Below are positions 23,068-31,939 of a stretch of 64,000 nucleotides of DNA, in pieces. This DNA comes from Collinsella sp. AM17-1 (GTDB taxonomy: Bacteria > Actinomycetota > Coriobacteriia > Coriobacteriales > Coriobacteriaceae). Below the pieces are notes generated by a model. That model saw only the letters and a program-made list of their open reading frames with translations, ran no database searches and was not told the origin of the DNA. Both the position numbers and the translations under genes were made by a program. Where the stretch lies: NCBI RefSeq assembly GCF_003470665.1, contig NZ_QRJZ01000006.1, positions 1-64,000 of the forward strand. The letters are read 5' to 3'. The stretch's first letter is position 1; every line of letters begins with the position of its first letter.

Positions 23068-24258
23068 GTGCAATACCGCGTTGACCCCAAAAGTGGTAAC
23101 CGAATATCCGCTCTCGGTCTGGGCTGCATGAGGTTTCCCGGTGCGCCGGGCCATCCGGACGCTAAGGCAGCCGACGCCATCATTTCCCATGCGGTGGAGC
23201 AGGGGATCAATTATCTGGATACCGCGTATCTCTATCCCGGTAACGAGGCATGCGTGGGCGCCTCACTTGAGCGCTTGGGGCTGCGCGACCGGGTGTTGCT
23301 GGCGACTAAGTTGCCGCACGCTTCGTGCAAGTGCGCGGAGGATTTCGACCGGTTTTTCGACGAGCAACTGCGTCGCCTGCGGACCGACCATATCGACTAT
23401 TACCTTATGCACAACATCACCTCGCCCGCCCAGTGGGAGCGCGTGGTGGCGTTGGGCATCGAGGACTGGATTGCGCACCAAAAGGCTGCGGGGCGTATTC
23501 GCCAGATAGGTTTTTCGTACCACGGCAGTGCGGCGGACTTCCTCACGATGCTTGACGCGTATGACTGGGATTTTTGCCAGATCCAGTACAACTACGCTGG
23601 AGAGCGCTACCAAGCGGGGACGGCGGGGCTCATGGCAGCCGCCGAGCGCGGGCTCGCGGTGTTTGTGATGGAGCCGCTGTTGGGCGGGCGTTTGGCGGGC
23701 AAGCTGCCGCCGCGGGCCCGCGCCGTGCTCGATGGCGCCCATGACCCGCGCCTGCGCACTCCTGCCGCCTGGGGGCTTTCGTGGGTGTGGAACCATCCTC
23801 AGGTCACGATGCTGCTTTCGGGCATGACCGATACCGCGCAAGTGGATGAGAACGCGGCGCTGGCCGACCGAGCCCTGCCGGATTCGATGACGGGCGCTCA
23901 GCTCGATACCATTGCGCGCGTGCTGACGGAATTTGAAAAATCGAATCGCGTGCCTTGTACGGGATGCGGCTACTGCATGCCGTGTCCCAAAGGCATCAAT
24001 ATCCCTGGGTGTTTTGCCGCCTACAATGCAAGCTATGCGCACAGCTGGTTTACGGGTCTATCGCAGTATTTTACGGCGAGCGCGGTGCGGACGAGCGAGC
24101 CCAAGTTGGTGAGCAACTGCGTTAAATGCGGCAAATGCGCGCGTCACTGCCCGCAACACATCGATATTCCCGGGCGCTTGGACGACGTACGCCGCCGTTT
24201 TCAGCCTGGCCCCGTGACGGCGGTGCTCAAGGCCTTCGGCAAAACGCGCTCCTCATGA
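23068..24258 (+). CDS. Aldo/keto reductase with C-terminal ferredoxin domain
   Basis: A 396-residue protein. Residues 1-290 form an aldo/keto reductase TIM barrel (LGLGCMRFPGA, INYLDTAYLYPGNE with the catalytic Tyr, YYLMHNI). Residues about 300-370 carry cysteine motifs for two [4Fe-4S] clusters: CTGCGYCMPCPKG and CVKCGKCARHCPQ. This architecture is common in anaerobes and suggests electron transfer between ferredoxin-type centres and a carbonyl substrate. GTG 23068 has AAGGGAGG upstream; ATG 23050 is an alternative. Substrate unknown. Confidence 0.88.
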   Translation: MQYRVDPKSGNRISALGLGCMRFPGAPGHPDAKAADAIISHAVEQGINYLDTAYLYPGNEACVGASLERLGLRDRVLLATKLPHASCKCAEDFDRFFDEQLRRLRTDHIDYYLMHNITSPAQWERVVALGIEDWIAHQKAAGRIRQIGFSYHGSAADFLTMLDAYDWDFCQIQYNYAGERYQAGTAGLMAAAERGLAVFVMEPLLGGRLAGKLPPRARAVLDGAHDPRLRTPAAWGLSWVWNHPQVTMLLSGMTDTAQVDENAALADRALPDSMTGAQLDTIARVLTEFEKSNRVPCTGCGYCMPCPKGINIPGCFAAYNASYAHSWFTGLSQYFTASAVRTSEPKLVSNCVKCGKCARHCPQHIDIPGRLDDVRRRFQPGPVTAVLKAFGKTRSS

Positions 24259-24270
24259 CCCTTTTATAGC

Positions 24271-24333
24271 TTGCGGTGGAATAGTTCCTGTTTGCGGCAG
24301 AATGGGGCTTAAACAGGAACTAATCCACCGCAA
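24271..24333. repeat. Inverted repeat, family TTGCGGTGGAATA, copy 1
   Basis: The 23-base arms 24271-24293 and 24311-24333 pair with one mismatch; the left arm begins TTGCGGTGGAATAGTTCC. The loop 24294-24310 is GCGGCAGAATGGGGCTT. It lies directly before the RBS of the next gene. A second member at 25430 has the same outer bases, a changed inner stem that still pairs, and a similar loop. Confidence 0.85.
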
Positions 24334-24348
24334 CTGAAGGGGGCTGTC

Positions 24349-25368
24349 GTGGGCCATCGGGATTCATGTGATGATTTGCGCGAGGTTCGTTGGGGCGTTT
24401 TGGGCGCTGGGCACATTTCGCATCGATTTGCATCGTCGCTCAAGGAGGTGGACGGGGCGCGGCTTGTGGCTGCCGCCGGTCGCACCCCTTCGCATGTTGA
24501 GGAGTTTTGCAGGGCGTTTTCGATTGATACCGCGCACAGCTATGCCACGACTGACGATAGCGGCGATGCGGCTTATGATGCGCTGATTGCCGACCCCGAT
24601 GTCGACGCAATCTACTTGGCTCTTCCACATGGCATGCATGCGCATTGGGTCTGTCGGGCACTGCGCGCGGGAAAGGCCGTGCTGTGCGAAAAACCGGCCG
24701 TTTTGAGTGAGGAAGAGGCTCTATCGATTGCCTCCACCTCTCGCGAGCGCGGCGTACTGTTTATGGAGGCGATGAAGAATCGGTTTTGTCCGATGCATAC
24801 TCGCGTGAAGGGTTTGCTTGCGTCGGGCGAGCTTGGCCGTATCGTCTCGATCGAAAGCGTGCAAAAACTCGATTATGGTCAGCCGCCTTCGAGTTATCTG
24901 CTCGATCCGTTGCAGGGTGGCTGTCTATATGACATGGGCTGCTACGCGGTCGGGTGGTTTGAGGATCTTCTTGCGGGTGCGTGCGATGTTTCGTCTCGTG
25001 AAGTTCGCTGGCGTGACGTATCGGGTGGCCGCGTGGATTGGGCCGATGAGATCCATATGAGTGTCGGCGGTATACCCATTCATATGGTGTGCGACGGCAA
25101 AGCAGCATGTGAAAGCCGTTTAACGATTGCCTGCGAGCGGGGCTCGTTGGAAATCGAGCGCCTCCATCGCCCCGAGCTCGCCCATGTGAAGTACTCCGAC
25201 GGACGAATGCTCGAAATAAATGCCCCGTTTGAGGTCGATGATTTCTACGGCGAAATTCATCATGTGACCCAGCTCATCCGGGCGGGGAAACTCGAGAGTC
25301 CCGTCATGCCCCTTGCCGCCACACAGCGCTGTGCGCAGATCATTGATGCGATTCGCTTGACGCTCTAG
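24349..25368 (+). CDS. Gfo/Idh/MocA family oxidoreductase
   Basis: A 339-residue NAD(P)-dependent oxidoreductase. Rossmann motif VRWGVLGAGHISHRFASSL, the AGKAVLCEKPAVLSEEEA segment with the family lysine, and a C-terminal alpha/beta domain (MGCYAVGWFEDLLAG). Substrate unknown. GTG 24349 follows GAAGGGGG. The gene is bracketed by two related inverted repeats (24271 and 25430), as if it formed a regulated or mobile cassette. It is not closely related to the similar protein at 16974 beyond the fold. Confidence 0.87.
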   Translation: MGHRDSCDDLREVRWGVLGAGHISHRFASSLKEVDGARLVAAAGRTPSHVEEFCRAFSIDTAHSYATTDDSGDAAYDALIADPDVDAIYLALPHGMHAHWVCRALRAGKAVLCEKPAVLSEEEALSIASTSRERGVLFMEAMKNRFCPMHTRVKGLLASGELGRIVSIESVQKLDYGQPPSSYLLDPLQGGCLYDMGCYAVGWFEDLLAGACDVSSREVRWRDVSGGRVDWADEIHMSVGGIPIHMVCDGKAACESRLTIACERGSLEIERLHRPELAHVKYSDGRMLEINAPFEVDDFYGEIHHVTQLIRAGKLESPVMPLAATQRCAQIIDAIRLTL

Positions 25369-25429
25369 GCTGCGGTGCTGGTGCTCAAGGGGGCTCGGCG
25401 GACCTTGCCCCTGATGCCCCTTTTATATC

Positions 25430-25492
25430 TTGCGGTGGAATACGGTCTGTTTGCGCCAAAATAAGGCACCAATAGACCGTATTTCACCGCAA
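25430..25492. repeat. Inverted repeat, family TTGCGGTGGAATA, copy 2
   Basis: The arms 25430-25452 and 25470-25492 pair with two G-U pairs and a terminal mismatch. The left arm begins TTGCGGTGGAATACGG. Compared with copy 1, the inner stem changed from GTTCCTG/CAGGAAC to CGGTCTG/TAGACCG while keeping pairing. The loop (GCGCCAAAATAAGGCAC) matches copy 1 at most positions. Confidence 0.85.
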
Positions 25493-25512
25493 CTGATGAG
25501 GGGGAGTTGGAG

Positions 25513-26379
25513 ATGCTAACGATCGGGTGTCATCTTTCGACGACGAAGGGCTATCGGGCAATGGGGGAGACGGCGCTATCCATTGGCGCCAATACCTTTG
25601 CATTCTTCACGCGCAACCCGCGTGGTGGCAAGGCAAAAGACCTTGATATGGATGACGTGGCGGCTCTGCGCGAGCTTATGGCGCAAAACGACTTCGGTCC
25701 GCTCGTGGCTCATGCCCCGTATACCTATAACCCCTGTTCGGCTAAAGAGCGGGCGCGCGAGTTTGCCTTGGAGGCAATGGCCGAGGACTTGCAGCGTCTG
25801 GAAGCGCTGCCCGGCAATTACTACAACTTCCATCCCGGTGCGCATGTGGGACAGGGGGCAGACGCCGGCATTCAGATGATTGTCGACACGCTGTGCCAGG
25901 TGATGTTTGAGGGACAGCAGACGACGGTGTTGCTCGAGACCATGGCGGGCAAGGGCACCGAGGTGGGCCGTAGCTTTGAAGAGCTGGCGTGCATTATCGA
26001 GGGCGTTGCCGCCAAGTGCCCAGAGCTGTCCGATAAGCTGGGCGTTTGTTTGGACACCTGTCATGTGAGCGATGCCGGCTACGACATCATCCATGATCTG
26101 GACGGCGTACTCGACGAGTTCGACCGCGTGGTGGGCATCGATCGCCTGCATGCCGTACACATCAACGATTCAAAGAATCCCTGTGGCGCCCATAAAGATC
26201 GTCACGAGTGCATCGGCAAGGGATACCTTGGCAGCGAGGAGTTTGGCGCCGGTATGCAGGTTATGCAGAATATTGTATCGAATAGCCGTTTGCGTGCACT
26301 GCCGTTCATTTTGGAGACACCGAACGAACTTGCAGGTTATGCAGCTGAAATCAAACTATTAAAGTCATTGCAGCAGTAA
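25513..26379 (+). CDS. nfo: Endonuclease IV (AP endonuclease)
   Basis: A 288-residue TIM-barrel AP endonuclease for base excision repair. Metal-site motifs of the family: [10 protein letters not shown] at the start, [57 protein letters not shown] and [11 protein letters not shown] 25513 with GGGGGAG is preferred over an in-frame TTG two codons upstream. The inverted repeat at 25430 occupies its leader. It may be cotranscribed with the upstream oxidoreductase only if the hairpin is read through. Confidence 0.95.
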   Translation: MLTIGCHLSTTKGYRAMGETALSIGANTFAFFTRNPRGGKAKDLDMDDVAALRELMAQNDFGPLVAHAPYTYNPCSAKERAREFALEAMAEDLQRLEALPGNYYNFHPGAHVGQGADAGIQMIVDTLCQVMFEGQQTTVLLETMAGKGTEVGRSFEELACIIEGVAAKCPELSDKLGVCLDTCHVSDAGYDIIHDLDGVLDEFDRVVGIDRLHAVHINDSKNPCGAHKDRHECIGKGYLGSEEFGAGMQVMQNIVSNSRLRALPFILETPNELAGYAAEIKLLKSLQQ

Positions 26380-26440
26380 TAACTGTCACAAAGTGGAATG
26401 CTTCATTCACGTTATGGATTTGTTTCAATCAGTTTTCTAA

Positions 26441-26469
26441 TTGCAGATTCTTACAAGCGGGTGCATAAT
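26441..26469 (+). promoter_or_regulatory. Promoter of the amino-acid ABC operon
   Basis: -35 TTGCAG (26441-26446), 17-base spacer, -10 CATAAT (26464-26469), about 55 bases before the binding-protein gene. Confidence 0.7.
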
Positions 26470-26526
26470 AGCCCTCAGTTTTTGCAGACCTCTGAATCAC
26501 GTGGGGTCATTGGAAGGAGACTGATC

Positions 26527-27387
26527 ATGAAGCTTAAGAAGCTTGGCGCATTTGCCGCCACGGGTGCCATGGCACTCGCTCTTGCACTGACGGGTTGCGG
26601 CTCGTCCAACGCCACCTCTGGTTCCGATGCCGGTTCCAGCAGCTCTGACGACGCGAAGGTCGAGAAGGTCGATGGCTCCAAGGAGTACGCGCTCGTCAAG
26701 GACGGTACGCTGACCGTCGGCACCTCTGCCGAGTACGCTCCGTTTGAGTACAAGGACGACAACGGCGACTACCAGGGCTTTGACCTTGAGCTCATCAAGG
26801 CTATCGGCGACAAGCTGGGCCTGGATGTCGAGTATGTCAACAATGACTTTGACACGCTGGTTCCGGGCGTCGCTTCGGGCGCCAAGTATGACGTTTCCAT
26901 CGCGGCTATCACCGACACGCCCGAGCGTGAGAAGGAAGTCACTTTCTCTGATTCCTACTACATGGACGATCAGGCTATCGTGACCAAGGTCGATAACACC
27001 GACATCACGGCCGACAACTACAGCGAGAAGCTCAACAACGCCGACGCTACCATCATCGTCCAGTCTGGCTCGACCGCCGAGGCCTTTGCCCAGGAGAACT
27101 TCCCCAAGGCCAAGATTGTTCCCTACAAGGACGCCACCGAGTGCTTCAGCGCCCTGCAGTCCGATAAGGGTGACGCCGTGGTGACCAACCGCTCCGTCGC
27201 CAGCCAGCTGACCGCCGAGCAGTTCAACACCTGCCAGACCATCAAGCAGATCAGCACCGGCGAGGAGTACGCCATCGCCATCAACCAGGGCAACACTAAG
27301 CTCAAGGACGACGTCAACCAGGCCATCAAGGACCTGACCGATGACGGTACCGTTGACACCCTTATGGCTAAGTACAACATCAAGTAA
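26527..27387 (+). CDS. Amino-acid ABC transporter substrate-binding lipoprotein
   Basis: A 286-residue extracellular solute-binding protein of family 3 (polar amino acids). A lipoprotein signal ends in the lipobox ALTGCGSS, followed by a Ser/Asp-rich linker to about residue 45. Then the SBP domain: LTVGTSAEYAPFEYKDDNG, FDLELIKAIGDKLGL and ITDTPEREKEVTFSDSYY. ATG 26527 follows AAGGAG. It is first in an operon with a permease and an ATPase. The bound amino acid is not predictable. Confidence 0.93.
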   Translation: MKLKKLGAFAATGAMALALALTGCGSSNATSGSDAGSSSSDDAKVEKVDGSKEYALVKDGTLTVGTSAEYAPFEYKDDNGDYQGFDLELIKAIGDKLGLDVEYVNNDFDTLVPGVASGAKYDVSIAAITDTPEREKEVTFSDSYYMDDQAIVTKVDNTDITADNYSEKLNNADATIIVQSGSTAEAFAQENFPKAKIVPYKDATECFSALQSDKGDAVVTNRSVASQLTAEQFNTCQTIKQISTGEEYAIAINQGNTKLKDDVNQAIKDLTDDGTVDTLMAKYNIK

Positions 27388-27409
27388 AATAGCTACTTGA
27401 TTGCACGCG

Positions 27410-27440
27410 GGCCCTTTCCGTTTTGGCGGAGAGGGCCTTT
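27410..27440 (+). terminator. Hairpin after the binding-protein gene
   Basis: GGCCCTTTCCG (27410-27420) pairs with CGGAGAGGGCC (27427-27437), followed by a short TTT. It probably reduces downstream expression relative to the binding protein, as in many ABC operons. Confidence 0.6.
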
Positions 27441-27503
27441 GCGTTTCTTGAATGGGCGTCATCCCGCCCCGTTATGTCGGCAACTTAAACGTTAGGAGCC
27501 ACC

Positions 27504-28865
27504 TTGTCTCGATTGAACCAAGGAGCCATGGGCAAGAGCCATCCACTGCCCTCGATGCTCCAAAAGCTGGCCTGTGCCCTGGCTGTGGCGCTCGCCCTGG
27601 TATGCGCGGGGGCCTGCGTGCCCTCGACTGCTCAGGCACTTGAGACCACAAAGATCACCGCCCGACCCAATACCGGTTCGGGTAGCGACGTGGTCGGTGG
27701 CACCGAGACTCGTATCACCTGGGAGGTCCAGGCCGATGCCGATGAGGAGCTGAGCGGTCTTTCGCTGACGTTTGTCGATGGCACGACCTTTGGTGCGGAC
27801 GACACGCGTCTGACGATGCTCTCGGGCGATGACCTTATGGACCGTACGCCCATGAAGCCCACGTGCAAGGTCGATGGTCAGACGCTCAAGATCGATTTTG
27901 GTGAGACGGTGCCCGCCGGCGGTTATTTCCGTGTCGAGGTCTACGGCGTGACCTTCCCCGTCGAGGGCGGCGACGAGGCCTTTAGCGGCACCTACACTTT
28001 GGCCGATGGTTCGACCAAGAAGATCTCCAAGATTCCGTCGGTGGAGATCAAGGGCGTGACGGCATTCGATAACTTCCTGGCCGACCTTAAGGAGCAGCCG
28101 TGGGTCGAGGCATGGAATTCCAACATGTTCCTGCGCCTGTTCCTGAACCCGGTCATTTTGGTCCAGAGCCTGCCGATCGTCTTCAAAGGCTTCCTCATGT
28201 CGCTCTCGATCGTGCTCGTGGCGTTTCCGCTGGCAATTCCCTTTGGTTTCGCCCTGTCGCTCATGCGCATCTCCAAGTCGCGCATCCTGCGTTGCCTTGC
28301 CGGTATCTATGTGAATATCATTCGTGGTACGCCGGCGTTCCTGCAGATCTACATCGCGTTCTTTGGCCTGCCGCTGGCCGGCGTCAAGGTTGACGACTAT
28401 GTGCTGGGCGTCATCGTCATGGCCATGAACTCGTCCGCCTACCTGTGCGAGATCTTCCGTGCCGGTATTCAGTCGATCCCCAAGGGCCAGAACGAGGCTG
28501 CGCGCTCGCTGGGCATGAACGCCTTCCAGACACTGCTCTACGTTATGATTCCGCAGACGTTCCGCAATGTTCTGCCAACGTTGACCAGTGAGTTCATCCT
28601 GCTTTACAAGGATACGTCGCTGCTCGCGGCCGTGGGCGTGGTCGAGATCGTCATGAACGCCCGCACCATCGTGGCCACGACGGGCTCTATTACACCGTAC
28701 GTGGTTGCCGCCCTGTTCTATCTGGTCATCACCCTGCCGCTCGCTCGCTTGGTGAGCGGCCTTGAGGCGAGGCTTTTGGGCACGGCCGAAACTAAGAAGA
28801 AGCGTCCCGCCAAGAGCGCCGGACAGGTCGTCGCGACGCCCGCCGATCACATCGCCGGTCTGTAA
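27504..28865 (+). CDS. Amino-acid ABC permease with extra N-terminal exported domain
   Basis: A 453-residue protein. The C-terminal ~250 residues are a HisM/GlnP-type permease with about five TM helices and the EAA motif EIFRAGIQSIPKGQNEAARSLGM for ATPase contact. Unusually, the N-terminal ~190 residues carry a signal-like segment (LACALAVALALVCAGA) followed by a soluble, beta-rich domain (GSGSDVVGGTETRITWEV...GYFRVEVYGVTFPVEGG) that would be extracytoplasmic. TTG 27504 with TAGGAG is chosen; an ATG at 27528 also has AAGGAG but only two bases away. The extra domain is not one I recognise. Confidence 0.85.
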   Translation: MSRLNQGAMGKSHPLPSMLQKLACALAVALALVCAGACVPSTAQALETTKITARPNTGSGSDVVGGTETRITWEVQADADEELSGLSLTFVDGTTFGADDTRLTMLSGDDLMDRTPMKPTCKVDGQTLKIDFGETVPAGGYFRVEVYGVTFPVEGGDEAFSGTYTLADGSTKKISKIPSVEIKGVTAFDNFLADLKEQPWVEAWNSNMFLRLFLNPVILVQSLPIVFKGFLMSLSIVLVAFPLAIPFGFALSLMRISKSRILRCLAGIYVNIIRGTPAFLQIYIAFFGLPLAGVKVDDYVLGVIVMAMNSSAYLCEIFRAGIQSIPKGQNEAARSLGMNAFQTLLYVMIPQTFRNVLPTLTSEFILLYKDTSLLAAVGVVEIVMNARTIVATTGSITPYVVAALFYLVITLPLARLVSGLEARLLGTAETKKKRPAKSAGQVVATPADHIAGL

Positions 28866-28877
28866 GGAGGTCCTATC

Positions 28878-29630
28878 ATGAGCGAAACCAATAACTCGAA
28901 CGAGGTCGTCGTCAGCATCAAGAACCTCCAGAAGGCCTTTGGCGATAACGTGGTCCTGCGCGATATCGATCTGGATGTGCACAAGGGCGAGGTCGTCGTA
29001 GTTCTGGGTCCCTCGGGCTCGGGTAAGTCGACGATGCTTCGCTGCATCAACCGTCTTGAGCATCCCACGAGTGGCTCGATTGTCGTTGAGGGTGTGGACG
29101 TGTGCGCCAAGGGCGTCGATCTTAACAAGGTGCGCACGCATCTGGGTATGGTGTTCCAGCAGTTCAATTTGTTCCCGCACCTCTCAGTCAAAAAGAACGT
29201 CATGCTCGCGCAGCAGAAGGTGCTCAAGCGCAGCAAGGAAGAGGCCGAGAAGATTGCCGTCGAGGAGCTGACCAAGGTCGGTCTTGCCGAGCGTATCGAC
29301 TTTATGCCGAGCCAGCTCTCGGGCGGTCAGCAGCAGCGCGTTGCCATCGCCCGCGCCCTGTCGATGAACCCGCACGTCATGCTCTTTGACGAGGCCACCT
29401 CGGCGCTCGACCCCGAGCTCGTGCGCGACGTCCTGGGTGTCATGCGCGACCTGGCACGCGACGGCATGACCATGATCGTCGTGACGCACGAGATGGGCTT
29501 TGCCCGCGATGTCGCCGACCGCGTCATCTTTATGGACGGCGGCGTCATTGTGGAAGAGGGTACGCCGAGCGAGGTCTTCGACCACCCCAAGAGCGAGCGC
29601 ACCAAGGCGTTCTTGGGAAATATCTCGTAG
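28878..29630 (+). CDS. Amino-acid ABC transporter ATP-binding protein
   Basis: A 250-residue GlnQ/HisP-type ATPase powering the transporter encoded upstream. Walker [13 protein letters not shown]-loop [12 protein letters not shown], signature [15 protein letters not shown], Walker [13 protein letters not shown] and the switch histidine in VVTHEMGFA are all intact. RBS AAGGAGG precedes ATG 28878, 13 bases after the permease stop. It ends the operon before a strong terminator. Confidence 0.95.
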   Translation: MSETNNSNEVVVSIKNLQKAFGDNVVLRDIDLDVHKGEVVVVLGPSGSGKSTMLRCINRLEHPTSGSIVVEGVDVCAKGVDLNKVRTHLGMVFQQFNLFPHLSVKKNVMLAQQKVLKRSKEEAEKIAVEELTKVGLAERIDFMPSQLSGGQQQRVAIARALSMNPHVMLFDEATSALDPELVRDVLGVMRDLARDGMTMIVVTHEMGFARDVADRVIFMDGGVIVEEGTPSEVFDHPKSERTKAFLGNIS

Positions 29631-29651
29631 CCGGTTGATGTAACTGCCGTT

Positions 29652-29697
29652 ACAAAAGAGCGGGGGCTGGACTTGAATCCAGCCCCCGCTCTTTTGT
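29652..29697. terminator. Bidirectional terminator
   Basis: A perfect 20-base stem: ACAAAAGAGCGGGGGCTGGA (29652-29671), six-base loop, and the reverse complement 29678-29697 ending CTTTTGT. It lies between convergent transcription units (ABC operon and flavodoxin). Confidence 0.95.
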
Positions 29698-29746
29698 AGG
29701 GATGGGGATGCGCTGTGATACAGGCTCTTTTGGAGGCCTGGTTTCG

Positions 29747-30166
29747 TTACGCGAGCTCGGCTCCGAGGGCCTTGCAGGCCGCCTCGCCCTCATCGTCGGG
29801 CGCATCGTAGCAAATGACGGAGTCCACGACGTTGACGCCGGCCTCGTCGGCGTCGGCCTTCCAGTTGTCCATCCACTCGCCCTCGGCCCACGAATAGGAG
29901 CCAAAGAGGACGACCTTCTTGTCGCCGAGGGTCTCCTTGACCTCGTCCCACATAGGCTGAAACTCGTCATACTCAAGCTCCTCGGAGCCCATGGCGGGGC
30001 AGCCGAAGGCGAAGGCATCATATTCGGCGGCCTTGTCGGCAGAGAAGTCGGCGCAGGGGATGACCTCAATCTCGGCCCCCGCGGACGTGGCGCCTTCGGC
30101 GACGAGGTTTGCCATGGCCTCGGTATTGCCCGTGCCGCTCCAGTAGACGACGGCGATCTTGCTCAT
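29747..30166 (-). CDS. Flavodoxin
   Basis: A 139-residue flavodoxin, a small FMN electron carrier. The phosphate-binding loop is VVYWSGTGNTEAMA; FMN-contact loops are FGCPAMGSEELE and FGSYSWAEGEWMD. It resembles clostridial-type short flavodoxins. It lies downstream of a DUF3793 gene on the same strand (46-base gap); this pairing is common in anaerobic gut bacteria and often linked to iron or metal limitation. Confidence 0.93.
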   Translation of the reverse strand: MSKIAVVYWSGTGNTEAMANLVAEGATSAGAEIEVIPCADFSADKAAEYDAFAFGCPAMGSEELEYDEFQPMWDEVKETLGDKKVVLFGSYSWAEGEWMDNWKADADEAGVNVVDSVICYDAPDDEGEAACKALGAELA

Positions 30167-30212
30167 GTTGAGTCCTTTCAGTTGTGCGGCAGGTTGCCGC
30201 GGCTTCTATGTT

Positions 30213-30917
30213 CTATCGGGTTGCCTGGGCAAGTTGCGCCAAGCTGCAGCCCTGCTGATAGACAAAGGTGAGGTATTGAGTGCAAGCGCGGTAGGCGTCA
30301 AACATCGCAAGCGCTTGCTCGACATTCGTGTAGACCTTCCAAGCTCCAAAGACCTTGTAGTTCTCGCCGCGCTGGACGATAAACTCGTGCACGTCGTCGT
30401 AGGGATATCCAAGGAAGTAGCCTATTTCGTGCGGAAACTCGCAGGTGCAGTCTTTGCTGCAGCTAGCTTGCTGGGGTAGTGCGCATCGAGTCTGGCTGCA
30501 GGCGCATTCCGCGACGTTATTGCTCGCGAGCGTGATGCGTGATGCCAAATGCACAAGGCATGCCGAAAGGTCTCTCGTGTCGTAGCCTTCCGAGGTGAGC
30601 GCCGTTTGGACGCGAGGGTCTGCGAAATAGGTGGTGAGGCTTTTGGCTCGGTACGCGTACACGAGCGCTCCGCAGGGCCGCCAGACCAAAACACTCAGGT
30701 GGATGCCGAGCGGGTCAAGCTCGCGATTGCACTGGGCGATAACGTTGAGCAGGCGTGCTCGGCGTTCTGCAATGGTTTCGGTTGTGGTCGAGCCGTCCCC
30801 GTGGGCGTAGGTGCCTGGATAGGTAAAGAGCGATGCCGGCTTGATGCCCGCGAGCGTGGGAGAGCAGTTGCGCACGACTGCCGCCTGAAACGTTGGGATG
30901 TCTATGGTTCGAGTCAC
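30213..30917 (-). CDS. DUF3793 family protein
   Basis: A 234-residue cytoplasmic protein of the DUF3793 family, recognised by FPHEIGYFLGYPYDDVHEFI and the C-terminal YKVFGAWKVYTNVEQALAMFDAYR. A central cysteine cluster (ECACSQTRCALPQ...CSKDCTCEF) could bind metal. GTG 30917 has AAGGAG. It is followed by flavodoxin and is divergent from a heavy-metal-associated protein, so involvement in metal or redox homeostasis is plausible. Biochemical function is unknown. Confidence 0.8.
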   Translation of the reverse strand: MTRTIDIPTFQAAVVRNCSPTLAGIKPASLFTYPGTYAHGDGSTTTETIAERRARLLNVIAQCNRELDPLGIHLSVLVWRPCGALVYAYRAKSLTTYFADPRVQTALTSEGYDTRDLSACLVHLASRITLASNNVAECACSQTRCALPQQASCSKDCTCEFPHEIGYFLGYPYDDVHEFIVQRGENYKVFGAWKVYTNVEQALAMFDAYRACTQYLTFVYQQGCSLAQLAQATR

Positions 30918-30955
30918 GGCGCTCCTTACGGATCTAAACTGTTAGCCTAGGAAAA

Positions 30956-30983
30956 CTTATACACGAAAGTAAGCCATGGTCAA
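30956..30983 (-). promoter_or_regulatory. Promoter of the DUF3793-flavodoxin unit
   Basis: Minus strand: -35 TTGACC (30983-30978), 16-base spacer, -10 TATAAG (30961-30956). The transcript starts about 30 bases before the GTG. Confidence 0.65.
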
Positions 30984-31009
30984 CAAAAAAGTTTGAAGAG
31001 GGAAACTAA

Positions 31010-31062
31010 TTGACCGAACAGACATGATTTTGGGTTAAGATGGGGGCACCCCATGGGGGTAT
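31010..31062 (+). promoter_or_regulatory. Promoter and G/C-palindrome operator of the HMA gene
   Basis: -35 TTGACC (31010-31015) and -10 TTAAGA (31035-31040) are separated by a long 19-base spacer. Just after the -10, ACCCCATGGGGGTAT (31048-31062) is a C/G-tract palindrome like operators of CsoR-type copper repressors. The regulator is not encoded nearby. Confidence 0.45.
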
Positions 31063-31091
31063 CTAGATAGTGCTACTTGAAAGGGGAGCGC

Positions 31092-31475
31092 ATGAGTGAC
31101 TTGCTCAACCCTGCGAATCTCATCGTGCTGGCCGTCATTGCCGTCGGCATGTTTTTTGGACTGCGTCGCATTGCCGCTTCGACACACGGGAAGAGTTGCT
31201 GCAGCGATGGTACGAGCGGCAAGAAGGCCAAAAAGGTTGTTGTGGTGGATACCGATGCGTCACACTATCCCTATAGCGATGAGCTGCTCATCGGCGGCAT
31301 GAACTGTGACGGCTGCGCTCAGAACGTAGCCAATGCCCTCAATGCGCTGGATGGCGTGTGGGCAACGGTGACGTATGCGGACCACACGGCACGCGTGCGC
31401 TCTAAGCAGCCGGTTGATCGTGGTGTCCTCGAGACGGCCGTGAAAGACGCGGGCTACTACGTCATGACTCTGTAA
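31092..31475 (+). CDS. Membrane-anchored heavy-metal-associated (HMA) protein
   Basis: A 127-residue protein. Residues about 5-28 form a membrane anchor (NLIVLAVIAVGMFFGL), followed by a Cys-containing linker (KSCCSDGTSG). Residues 60-127 form an HMA domain with the metal-binding motif GGMNCDGCAQN. HMA domains bind Cu(I) or Zn and pass it to ATPases or repressors; here no P-type ATPase adjoins. ATG 31092 follows AAGGGGAG. Confidence 0.85.
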   Translation: MSDLLNPANLIVLAVIAVGMFFGLRRIAASTHGKSCCSDGTSGKKAKKVVVVDTDASHYPYSDELLIGGMNCDGCAQNVANALNALDGVWATVTYADHTARVRSKQPVDRGVLETAVKDAGYYVMTL

Positions 31476-31501
31476 GCGCCGCCCTGGATGCGCTTCCTTG
31501 G

Positions 31502-31939
31502 CTAGGCTCGTCCGCGCAGTTCGATGTCTTGGATGTCGTCGAAGTCGATGGCGATGTCTCGGAGTTTGAGGAGCTTGAAGGCGGGGAGCGCCTCGTCGAG
31601 GATGCCGGTGCGGCTGCGATAGCCGTATGTATCGTAATAGGTGACACGAATCAAGTCGCCACGTTTGAGACCCTCGAGCTTTTTAGAAAGCGCGAGGGCT
31701 TTTTCTTCCGTGAGCTCACGTTTTGGCTCGACGGTGATTTCCTGCTTGCGCACGAGTTCGTAGTATCCCGTGAGGGCGGCAAAGGGCATAAACTGTGCGG
31801 CGCGGTTGGCGCGCACGGCACCGTTGGCAGTGAGCTTGGGGTCGGCGGCGCGGCGTCTGCCCTCGGGGTCCGCCAGGCGCTCGAAGGCGGTCGGCGGGCG
31901 CACGGGCTGCTGCTTGGGTTTAGGCACGATGTCCTCCAA
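31502..31939 (-). CDS. YolD-like protein
   Basis: A 145-residue YolD-like family protein (RANRAAQFMPFAALTGYYELV is the family core). YolD-like proteins are typically encoded with UvrX/YqjW-type Y-family polymerases, as here; the start at 31939 overlaps the polymerase stop by 20 bases. It may modulate polymerase function in SOS mutagenesis. The molecular role is not established. Confidence 0.85.
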   Translation of the reverse strand: MEDIVPKPKQQPVRPPTAFERLADPEGRRRAADPKLTANGAVRANRAAQFMPFAALTGYYELVRKQEITVEPKRELTEEKALALSKKLEGLKRGDLIRVTYYDTYGYRSRTGILDEALPAFKLLKLRDIAIDFDDIQDIELRGRA

